Notes under the pieces: generated by a model
Told to the model about the DNA's origin: nothing
What the model saw: the letters and a program-made list of their open reading frames with translations, nothing else
Database searches by the model: none
In this document: positions 51,201 through 63,200 of the stretch, one piece after another
Numbering within the stretch: the first letter of the stretch is position 1
Layout of the letters: each line of letters opens with the position of its first letter
Origin: Rhynchopus sp. YZ270_cl-10
Taxonomy: Eukaryota > Euglenozoa > Diplonemea > Diplonemida > Diplonemidae
NCBI GenBank assembly: GCA_964035575.1
Contig: OZ037833.1
Span: 744,001 to 808,000 of the forward strand
DNA: 64,000 bases
Direction of reading: 5' to 3'
Program-made: the position numbers and the translations under genes

Positions 51201-54200
51201 GCTGGAGGTGCCTCGTCGTCGTCGTCCCCTTCTGAGAGGATTTCCTCCCCGACAGCGTCTGCACAGCGGGCAGCTTCGCTGGTCTTTGCGAGGTTCGCTT
51301 CGACACGGCGGAGGTCCGCCTCTGCGTCCAGCACCTTCTGATATGCGTCACGCAATGAATCATCTGTGGGCATCTCCGGCACCCTCCTCGGCGACAGACT
51401 CGCAATACTCCCCCCCTGAGAATTGCTCGGAATGCGAAGCGGAGGCAACATAGGACGAAGATGTGGCAACCCCGTTGTAAGACACACTGGGGTAATGCTC
51501 AAGGTACACCCACACGCCGCGCACTCCTCCCCAGCAAACGAGCTGTACTCTGAAGCATGTGAGGTCGACAATGAGTCGGGGCTCCCCGGGCACGCCAAGA
51601 AGAGAGAGTTTGTCAGGCGGGAGCGGGGGCTGGGGTGATCGGTTGCGAGGTCGTTCTTTGCGCTCCACGCCACTTCGTGGAGGGTAGGGGGCTGTGTGGT
51701 CGGGTGGGTGTACGACCAGGTGTGTGGTTCCAGGGGCAGATGGTCCAGGGTTTGCACCAGCTTGAGGAGCTCTGCGACACGGTCGCGGAGGATGAGGTTC
51801 TCCACCTTGACCTGGACTTCGGAGGCCGCGTCTTCGGACACTGCTGCGCCGTTCCTGCTTGTAGCGGTGGAGTGCTGCAGTGTGTGCAGTGTGGGGTGCT
51901 CCTTGTCTAGCAGGCCTCGTAAGGCTTCGACCTCGGCTAGCACTTCGTCGTGTAGTGTGCACGGTGTGGTGGTGGTGTGTGTGTGTGGTGCCAGATGTGT
52001 TGTCGGTGTTTCCAGAGGGTCCTCGCTTTCGTGTTCCTGGACAAAGAGCTGTACCGCATCGGTCTGGGTAGAGTTGGTCAGGAGAGGTGGGCTGTCTAGG
52101 TTGGGTTCTTGTGTGTCGTGTTCTGGGTGCTGGTGTGAAGTGGAAGTCGCATGCTCCAGTGCAGTGCTGTGTTCTCTTGGGTCCTCGCTTTCGTGTTCGT
52201 GAACGAAAAGAGTGGCGTCGTCAGTCTGCGTCTCTGTCGCAACGACGTCACTGCCGTGCAGACGTCTTGGGGAATCAATCGCCTCAGCTTGGCGCACAGT
52301 GGACTCCCATGAGGTGCCGTACAACTGTGCAGTGGTGTGTGCATGGGATGTGTCGTGTGTAGGTTCCTGGTTGCCACCCGCATGAGGTTCCTCACTCTCA
52401 AACTCGTGCACTGCAAGGTGCACGTCAGAGCTATCTTCTGCTGTGCGTGGATGGACCATTGCCACATCACTGCCTGCAAGGGTAACGTCCTGCGCAGTAC
52501 GCTGTGTCTGCTTTGAAGAAGAAGTCTCACCCACATCCAGTCGTGCAGTGCTGCGTTCTCTTGGGTCCTCACTTTCAAACTCGTGCACTGCAAGTTCAAC
52601 AGGTTCTCTCTCCTCAACAGTGCGTGGTTGTGCCATCGTCACATCACTGCCTGCAAGGGTCACTTCTTCTGTGCTGCGTTCTGGTTGTTGTTGCACAGCA
52701 GAAGAAGTCTCATTAGCATCCAGTCGTGCAGTGCTGCGTTCTCTTGGGTCTTCACTTTCGTGTTCGTGAACCAAAAGAGTCACATCATCAGTCTGTGTCT
52801 CTGTCTCAGTTAAGTCGGCAGTATGCATGTGCCCTGCTGAACCTAACCCCGACTCATTCAAGACATGGTGCACAGGACGACTCCATTCCTGTTCCTGGAC
52901 GAATAGCGGTGCTGCCACGTCACGTGCCGCACGCACGTTTGCAGCATCAGGAGCCTTTGGATCTTCACTCTCGAACTCATGCACAGAAAGGTCCACAGGT
53001 TGTACATCTTCGACAGTGCGTGGACGTGCCATTGTTGAGTCGCTGCCTGCAAGGGTCGCATCCTGCGAAGTGCGTTGGCTCTGCTGCATCGCTGAGGAAG
53101 CTTCCCTTCCGGCAAGACTGACGCCTCGTGCCTGTTGTTGCAACACAGAAGAAGAAGCCTCACCCACACCCAGTGGTGCAGTGCTGCTCTCCCTCGGATC
53201 TTCACTCTCGTGTTCGTGTACGAATAGAGCAACCTCGTCAGTCTGTCGCTCAGTGGCAGTCACGTCACCCAGTTCACTCATGTGCTGTTGCAAGAAATCG
53301 TGAACAGGACGACTCCACTCGTGTTCCTGAATAAACAGCTGTGTTGGTGTGGATGGTGTCCTCACTCCGTCAGTCGCACGGATGTGTGCAGCATCACCTT
53401 CACGCGGCTCCTCACTCTCAAACTCATGAACAGCAAGGTGCACAGGTTGTGTCTCAGTGCGAGGATGGACCGTGGTTGAATCACTGCCTGCAAGTCTCAC
53501 TTCCTGAGGAGGGTGTTCTCTTTGCTGCTCCGTCACAGAAGGCTCGACATCCAGTTGTGCAGTGCTGCGCTCTCTTGGGTCTTCACTCTCAAACTCGTGA
53601 ACAGCGAGGTCCACATCTCCATCAACAGTGCGCGGGTGTGTCGTCATGGAGCCACTTCCTGCAAGTCTCACTTCTTGTGCAGGGTGACCTCCCTTCTGTC
53701 GCATCGCAGAAGAAGAAGCCTCACCGTCCAGTTGTGCAGTGCTGCGCTCTCTTGGGTCTTCGCTTTCGTGTTCGTGAACCAAAAGAGTGACATCGTCAGT
53801 CTGCGTCTCTGTCGCAACGACGTCACTGCCGTGCAGACGTCTTGGGGAATCAATCGCCTCAGCTTGGCGTACAGTGGACTCCCATGAGGTGCCGTACAAC
53901 TGTGCAGTGGTGTGTGCATGGGATGTGTCGTGTGTGCGTTCCTGGTTGCCACCCGCATGAGGTTCCTCACTTTCAAACTCGTGCACTGCAAGTTCAACAG
54001 GTTCTCTCTCCTCAACAGTGCGTGGTTGTGCCATCGTCACATCACTGCCTGCAAGGGTCACTTCTTCTGTGCTGCGTTCTGGTTGTTGTTGCACAGCAGA
54101 AGAAGAAGAAGTCTCACCCACATCCAGTCGTGCAGTGCTGCGTTCTCTTGGGTCTTCACTTTCGTGTTTGTGAGCTAAAAGAGTAACGTCATCAGTCTGT

Positions 54201-57200
54201 GTCTGAACGCATGTCGCAACACCCTTGACACGCCCGCTGTGCAAAGCATGTGACACACCTGTAGCAGTCAAGTCTGCTGCTTCGCTGTCTTCCGACACAG
54301 ACTCAGGCTTGCAAAGATCACCCAGTCGTTGTTCGGCCTTGCGAAGCGAGTCTTCTGCAGACACAACTCTCGCACGTGCTGCAGCAATGCGCTCTTCAAT
54401 GCTCCCATCAGTGTCGTCAAGGTCGTCAACGGAGCAGCCTTCCTTCTGTGACACCGTGCACTCCACCACGTGCAGGGCACGGCGCTGTACATGTGTGTCG
54501 CTGTTTGTCGCATCTTGGCGTGGTTCCTCAGTGTCCAATCCCTGCGTTTGCTGTAGCCCCGCCTCACTCACGTCCAGTCCTGTAGTACTACCCCCTCTTG
54601 GATCCTCGCTCGCTGGGTCTCTTGGGTCTTCACTTGCTAACTCATGCACAGCAAGGTGCACATGCTGGCTCTCCTCAACAGTGCGTGGGTGTGCCATGAC
54701 AGAGTCGCTGCCTGCAAGGATGACGTCTTGCGACGTACCTTGGGTTTGTCCTTGAGTTGAAGATGAAGCCCCGTTCAGATCCAGTCGTGCAGTGCTGCTC
54801 TCTCTTGGGTCTTCGCTTTCGTGTTCGTGAACCAAAAGCGTCACTTCATCGGTCTGCGTCTCGACATTAGTTGCTTCGCTCGTTTGAAGCTGCACCACGC
54901 CATCATACTCTGGAGACTGCAAGACGTGATGTGCAGGACGGCTGCACTGCTGTTCCTGTACAAAGAGATGTGTCGGCGTGGACGGCGAGGGCGACACTAG
55001 CCCAGTGTCACCGAGCTGTGCAGTGCGCGCTCTTGGATCCTCACTCTCAAACTCATGAACAGCAAGTTCAACAGGTTGTGCTTCTTCAACGTTAAGCGGA
55101 TGAACCGTGGTAGAGTCACTGCCTGCAAGGGTAACGTCCTGCGCAGTACGCTGTGTCTGCTTTGAAGAAGAAGTCTCACCCACATCCAGTCGTGCAGTGC
55201 TGCGTTCTCTTGGGTCCTCACTTTCAAACTCGTGCACTGCAAGTTCAACAGGTTCTCTCTCCTCAACAGTGCGTGGTTGTGCCATCGTCACATCACTGCC
55301 TGCAAGGGTCACTTCTTCTGTGCTGCGTTCTGGTTGTTGTTGCACAGAAGAAGAAGTCTCATTAGCATCCAGTCGTGCAGTGCTGCGTTCTCTTGCGTCT
55401 TCACTTTCGTGTTCGTGAACCAAAAGAGTCACATCATCAGTCTGTGTCTCTGTCTCAGTTAAGTCGGCAGTATGCATGTGCCCTGCTGAACCTAACCCCG
55501 ACTCATTCAAGACATGATGCACAGGACGACTCCAGTCCTGTTCCTGGACGAATAGCGGTGCTGCCACGTCACGTGCCGCACGCACGTTTGCAGCATCAGG
55601 AGCCTTTGGATCTTCACTCTCGAACTCATGCACAGAAAGGTCCACAGGTTGTGCATCTTCGACAGTGCGTGGACGAACCATCGTCGAGTCACTGCCTGCA
55701 AGGGTCACCTCTTGTGAGCGAGTTTCCGTCTGCGAAGAAGAAGCCTCACCCACACCCAGTGGTGCAGTGCTGCTCTCCCTCGGATCTTCACTCTCGTGTT
55801 CGTGTACGAATAGAGCAACCTCGTCAGTCTGTCGCTCAGTGGCAGTCACGTCACCCAGTTCACTCATGTGCTGTTGCAAGAACTCGTGAACAGGACGACT
55901 CCACTCGTGTTCCTGAATAAACAGCTGTGTTGGTGTGGATGGTGTCCTCACTCCGTCAGTCGCACGGATGTGTGCAGCATCACCTTCACGCGGCTCCTCA
56001 CTCTCAAACTCATGAACAGCAAGGTGCACAGGTTGTACCTCAGTGCGAGGATGGACCATGGTTGAATCACTGCCTGCAAGTCTCACTTCCTGAGGAGGGT
56101 GTTCTCTTTGCTGCTCCGTCACAGAAGGCTCAACATCCAGTTGTGCAGTGCTGCGTTCTCTTGGGTCTTCACTCTCAAACTCGTGAACAGCGAGGTCCAC
56201 AGGCTGTGCCTCCACAACAGTACGTGGTTGTGCCATCATCGAATCACTCCCTGCTAGGGACACCTTTTGCGCGCGAAGTCCTCTTTGCGAAGAAGCCTCA
56301 CCCACACCCAGCAGCGCGTTGTCGCCTTCTCTTGGGTCTTCACTTTCGTGTTCGTGAGCCAAAGGTGTCACTACGTCAATATGCTGAGACTGCACAGGAC
56401 GGCTCCACTCATACTGCTGAACGAACAGCTGCGTTGTCGTGGATGGTGTTGCCAATCGCTCGGTGTCATGCATGTCGGCAAGGTTACGTTCACGCGGCTC
56501 CTCACTTTCAAACTCATGAACAGCAAGGTGCACAGGTTGCACCTCCTCGGCAGTGCGCAGACGTACTAGTTTAGAGTCACTTCCTTCGAGGCGGACTTCT
56601 TCTGGTCGTTGTTGCACAGCAGAAGAAGTCTCATTAGCATCCAGTGGTGCAGTGCTGCGTTCTCTTGGGTCTTCACTTTCGTGTTCGTGAACCAAAAGAG
56701 TGACGTCGTCAGTCTGCGTCTGAACGCATGTCGCAACACCCTTGACACGCCCACTGTGCAAAGCATGCGACACACCAGCAGCAGTCAAGTCTGCTGCTTC
56801 GCTGTCTTCCGACACAGACTCAGGCTTGCAAAGATCACCCAGTCGTTGTTCGGCCTTGCGAAGCGAGTCTTCTGCAGACACAACTCTCGCACGTGCTGCA
56901 GCAATGCGCTCTTCAATGCTCCCATCAGTGTCGTCAAGGTCGTCAACGGAGCAGCCTTCCTTCTGTGACACCGTGCACTCCACCACGTGCAGGGCACTGC
57001 GCTGTGCGTCGCTGCTTGTCGCATGGTGGCGTGGTTCCTCACTCTCAAACTCGTGCACTGCAAGGTGCACGTCAGATCTATCTTCTGCTGTGCGTGGATG
57101 GACCATTGCCACATCACTGCCTGCAAGGGTAACGTCCTGCGCAGTACGCTGTGTCTGCTTTGAAGAAGAAGTCTCACCCACATCCAGTCGTGCAGTGCTG

Positions 57201-60200
57201 CGTTCTCTTGGGTCTTCGCTTTCGTGTTCGTGAACCAAAAGAGTGACGTCGTCAGTCTGAGTCTGAACGCATGTCACAACACCCTTGACACGCCCACTGT
57301 GCAAAGCATGCGACACACCAGCAGCAGTCAGGTCTGCTGCTTCGCTGTCTTCCGACACAGACTCAGGCTTGCAAAGATCACCCAGTCGTTGTTCAGCCTT
57401 GCGAAGCGAGTCTTCTGCAGACACAACTCTCGCACGTGCTGCAGCAATGCGCTCTTCAATGCTCCCATCAGTGTCGTCAAGGTCGTCAACGGAGCAGCCT
57501 TCCTTCTGTGACACCGTGCACTCCACCACGTGCAGGGCACGGCGCTGTGCATGGTCGTCGCTCGTGTGTGCGACAACATCAGAGGCAAACTCTGACAGCA
57601 AGAAGTGGTGCGCAGGACGACTCCATTCCTGTTCCTGGACGAATAGCTGTGTTGGCGTCAAAGGTGCTGTCACTTCAGTGTGGAAGACGTCTGCAGCATC
57701 AGGAGCCTTTGGATCTTCACTCTCGAACTCATGCACAGAAAGGTCCACAGGTTGTGCATCTTCGACAGTGCGTGGACGTGCCATTGTTGAGTCGCTGCCT
57801 GCAAGGGTCGCATCCTGCGAAGTGCGTTGGCTCTGCTGCATCGCTGAGGAAGCTTCCCTTCCGGCAAGACTGACGCCTCGTGCCTGTTGTTGCAACACAG
57901 AAGAAGAAGCCTCACCCACACCCAGTGGTGCAGTGCTGCTCTCCCTCGGATCTTCACTCTCGTGTTCGTGTACGAATAGAGCAACCTCGTCAGTCTGTCG
58001 CTCAGTGGCAGTCACGTCACCCAGTTCACTCATGTGCTGTTGCAAGAAATCGTGAACAGGACGACTCCACTCGTGTTCCTGAATAAACAGCTGTGTTGGT
58101 GTGGATGGTGTCCTCACTCCGTCAGTCGCACGGATGTGTGCAGCATCACCTTCACGCGGCTCCTCACTCTCAAACTCATGAACAGCAAGGTGCACAGGTT
58201 GTGTCTCAGTGCGAGGATGGACCATGGTTGAATCACTGCCTGCAAGTCTCACTTCCTGAGGAGGGTGTTCTCTTTGCTGCTCCGTCACAGAAGGCTCGAC
58301 ATCCAGTTGTGCAGTGCTGCGCTCTCTTGGGTCCTCGCTTTCGTGTTCGTGAACGAAAAGAGTGACATCGTCAGTCTGCGTCTCTGCCGCAACGACGTCA
58401 CTGCCGTGCAGACGTCTTGGGGAATCAATCGCCTCAGCTTGGCGCACAGTGGACTCCCATGAGGTGCCGTACAACTGTGCAGTGGTGTGTGCATGGGATG
58501 TGTCGTGTGTAGGTTCCTGGTTGCCACCCGCATGAGGTTCCTCACTCTCAAACTCGTGCACTGCAAGGTGCACGTCAGATCTATCTTCTGCTGTGCGTGG
58601 ATGGACCATTGCCACATCACTGCCTGCAAGGGTAACGTCCTGCTCAGTACGCTGTGTCTGCTTTGAAGAAGAAGTCTCACCCACATCCAGTCGTGCAGTG
58701 CTGCGTTCTCTTGCGTCTTCACTTTCAAACTCGTGCACTGCAAGTTCAACAGGTTCTCTCTCCTCAACAGTGCGTGGTTGTGCCATCGTCACATCACTGC
58801 CTGCAAGGGTTACTTCTTCTGTGCTGCGTTCTGGTTGTTGTTGCACAGCAGAAGAAGCCTCACCGCCCAGTCGTGCAGTGCTGCGTTCTCTTGGGTCTTC
58901 ACTTTCATATTCATGCACCAAAAGAGTGACTTCATCAGTATGTGCATGAGGGTCCAAGATTGGGGACACAGGGCGACTCCACTCGTGTTCCTGCACGAAC
59001 AGGTGTACTGGCGTGGCCACTAGTTCAGTGTCACTAAGACCAAGGCCTCCTGCGTAGCGTGCATGATGTGCTTCATGCTCCAATGCGTGCAAGGGTTGCA
59101 CCGCTTCGACAGTACACAGCTGTGCCAGGGTCGAAGTGCTGCCTACAAGTACAACGTCTTGTGCAGTGTGGGGTTCACGCCTACGTTGTGTGTGCTGTTG
59201 TAACACAGAAGAAGTCTCACCCACATCCAGTCGTGCAGTGCTGTGTTCTCTTGAGTTTTCACTTTCATGTTCGTGAACCAACGCAGTGACGTCGTCAGTC
59301 TGCGTCTGAACGCATGTCACAACACCCTTGACACGCCCACTGTGCAAAGCATGTGACACACCAGCAGCAGTCAGGTCTGCTGCTTCGCTGTCTTCCGACA
59401 CAGACTCAGGCTTGCAAAGATCACCCAGTCGTTGTTCAGCTTTGCGAAGCGAGTCTTCTGCAGATATAACTCTCGCACGTGCTGCAGCAATGCGCTCTTC
59501 AATGCTCCCATCAGTGTCGTCAAGGTCGTCAACGGAGCAGCCTTCCTTCTGTGTCACTGTGCACTCCACCACGTGCAGGGCACTGCGCTGTGCATGTGTG
59601 TCGCTGCTTGTCGAATGTTGGCGAGGTTCCTCAGTTTCCAACTCGCGCGGATGTGCGATGGTCGAAGCACTGCCAGCAAGACTGCCTTGCTGAAGGAGCT
59701 GCTGGTCCTGCACAGGGGTGCTGTGAGGCAGAAGGTGCACAGGTTGCGTCTCTGCAACGATGAGTGGATGCGATGTGCTGGAGTCACTCCCTGCCAGAAT
59801 CACATTATGAGTACCACGTTCGGTCAGTTGCGTCACAGAAGTAGTCTCACCCTCATCCAGTCGTGCAGTGCTGTGTTCCCTTGCATCCTCACTTTGATGT
59901 TCGGACTCAGCAAGGTTGCCGTGACTCTCTTCCGCAAGGCGCGGGTGGGACACAGTAGAACTGCTACCTGCGAGGAGAACGTCCTGCACACGGTTTTCTG
60001 TTTTGTGCTGCATTGCAGAAGAAGAAGAAGAAGCCTCACCCACTGCGGTGCTACGTCCCCTTCGTTCGGGGTTCTCAAAGCCGTGCACAAGAAGGTCCGC
60101 AGGCAGTGGCTCTTCAACAGTACGCGGGCGTACCAGCGTCGAGTCGCTCCCTGCAAGTACGACGTTTTGCCTTTGCTGCATCGCAGAAGAAGAAGTCTTA

Positions 60201-63200
60201 CCGTCCAGTGGTGCAGTGCTGCGTTCTCTTGGGTCTTCGCTTTCGTGTTCGCGTGCCAGAATGGTGACGTCGTCAGTCTGCGTCTGAACGCATGTCACAA
60301 CACCCTTGACACACCCACTGTGCAAAGCATGCGACACACCAGCAGCCGTCAGGTCTGCTGCTTCGCTGTCTTCCGATACAGACTCAGGCTTGCAAAGATC
60401 ACCCAGTCGTTGTTCAGCCTTGCGAAGCGAGTCTTCTGCAGATACAACTCTCGCACGTGCTGCAGCAATGCGCTCTTCAATGCTCCCATCAGTGTCGTCA
60501 AGGTCGTCAACGGAGCAGCTTTCCTTCTGTGACACCGTGCACTCCACCACGTGCAGGGCACGGTGCTGTGCATGTGTGTCGCTGCTTGTCGCATGGTGGC
60601 GTGCTTCCTCAGTTTCAAACCCGTGCGCAGCGAGTTGCACAGGTTGCGTCTCTGCAACGATGAGTGGATGCGAGGTGGTGGAGTCACTCCCTGCCAGAAT
60701 CACATTGTGAGCACTATGTTCGGTCCGTTGCGTCACAGGAGAAGTCTCACCCTCATTCAGTCGTGCAGTGCTGCGTTCTCTGAGTTCCGTGCTCTCAAAG
60801 TCAGTCTGCGTCTGAACGCATGTCACAACACCCTTGACACGCCCGCTGTGCAAAGCATGTGACACACCAGCAGCAGTCAGGTCTGCTGCTTCGCTGTCTT
60901 CCGACACAGACTCAGGCTTGCAAAGATCACCCAGTCGTTGTTCAGCCTTGCGAAGCGAGTCTTCTGCAGACACAACTCTCGCACGTGCTGCAGCAATGCG
61001 CTCTTCAATGCTCCCATCAGTGTCGTCAAGGTCGTCAACGGAGCAGCCTTCCTTCTGTGACACCGTGCACTCCACCACGTGCAGGGCACGGTGCTGTGCA
61101 TATTCAAACTCACGCTCAGTATCCTGTGCAGGAGTGTTGTGTGTCGGCAGAAGACTCGACTGACGCTCCTGCACATAGAGCTGTACAGCAGAAGCAGGGT
61201 TTGTGTGATCTCTTGGTCTTGTGGCTGTGACTTCATGAACACTGTCCACGGGCACATCGCCGCGAGAGTGTCGTTCAGTTGCCATGAGGTTCTCGCCAAC
61301 CAAGAGGGCTGTCTGATGCATGGCTTCCAAGTCGAGACGTTGTGTGCTCGTTAGCTCCTTGTCGAACAGACGCACAACTGCAGCTCTGTCCTGAGCAGGA
61401 CTGTTGCTCTCTTCGCCATGGAGAGTAGCGCTTCCAGAAACGGCGTGCATTGACTCGAGGGATGCCTCTGTCTGTGCAGCAGTGGACTCAACGAAAACAC
61501 GCTCACGCAGGTTCTGCTGCTGTGCCTCCTGTCCATGCAGCGACACACTCGATTCACTGGGAGAGCGCGCACGCGTGTCGTGCCCTGCAGGTGGCACAGG
61601 TGCAACGTCGTCACTGGAGGTGCTTGAGGCAGAAGCAACAAACTCCCTCCTGCGCTGGCGATGCTCTGCCGTCCGCTCCTCGAGTACGTGCTTCCACATC
61701 GATCCTGTCGATACAGAGGATGGTGACTGTGGCACGTTCTGTGACGATGTTGTGCCCTTCAGCTCAACACCTGTACGTTGCACAACACTGCGCAGCTCAG
61801 CCTCCAACACCTCTGCACGCTGTGCCTGCTCTGCAGCCTCCTGGCGTGCGTCGTGCACAGCCTGCCGCAGGGCTTCCAGCTCCCAATCGTCCTTGGCCCA
61901 GGCGGCATGCCATGAGTGGCTCTCGAGGGTGGGCGTTGGGACTGCTGTGAGACGTTCGTCCTCTGTGCCTGTGTCGAGGGTGGGTGTGCTTGCCGAGGCA
62001 GCTAGGGGGCGGAGGGCCAGGTTCTGGCGTGCGACGGCCGTGTGTGTGAGCTGGGGGGTCAGCAGACGTGGGCTTTCCTGGTTGTCGCAGAGTGGGGGCG
62101 AGTGCGCAACGATACTAGTTGAGGAACGTGTCCGTGCGCGTGTCGTGCACCAATAGTCATTCACGGAGCTGGCCCACGAGCGTCCCTGCAACGTGGGCTC
62201 GCCCCTCGGGAAGTACGGCCCACCCGACAGGCTGTCGTGCGTGAAGGACGGGTTCCCTGTCGATGTCTCTGCCTCTTCCACCAGGTCCGCCACACACTTC
62301 GGTCGACCCCACAGCGATTCCCTTATCACCAGCTCTGGCTCGTGCTCTTTGCTTGGAGACGGCTGGTTCCACTCACGCTGCGGTGGTGTGCTGAGTGGTG
62401 TGTACGCCGTCTTCGGGCCGCACCAGAGGTCGTTGACGGAACTCGTCCATGTGCGTCCGCGCAGGATAGGGCGTGGCGGGGTGTCGGCTAGGCTGCGTGT
62501 GTCCGTGCTCTCCTCCTGTGTGGAGTCGGCGACGGTCGCAGGTCTGCCCCACATAGCCTCCTGCGCAACAAGCTCGCTTTGCGGTGCAGCCGCAGCAGCG
62601 TCCTGTGCCCACACCTGCGCCTCCAGCACCTCTGCACGTTGCACAACACTGCGCAGCTCAGCCTCCAACACCTCTGCACGCTGTGCCTGCTCTGCAGCCT
62701 CCTGGCGTGCGTCGTGCACAGCCTGCCGCAGGGCCTCCAGCTCGCTGTCCACTTCATCGCCTGCATACGACTCGCGAGGGGAGTGACTGCGCCAGGCAAG
62801 ACCCTCCAGGTGCAGGGGCGGCACTGCAGATGCGTCACGGCTGACTGAGCGGGGTGTCGGTGTGTGCACGTCGTCACACGCAGACTCGTCGGACACATCG
62901 CCTCCGGTCGCCTGCTGCACCACAGTACCGCTGACTGAATGCAGCACACCCAACGGAGAATCCGTCTGTGCAGTAGTGTGCCAACGTGTCGATTCAACAT
63001 CAACACGTTGGCGCAGGTTCTGCTGCTGTGCCTCCTGTCCATGCAGCGACACAACCTCCACCTCTTCGTCAACGTCAAGGTGGGTAACGTCAGTCTGCGT
63101 ATGTGACATACTCGTTGTGCATGCATCTCTCACGGCAACTGTCTGTGCATGCACTCCTGCTCCATCGTGGATCACTGGACAGCTCCATTCCCACTCATGT

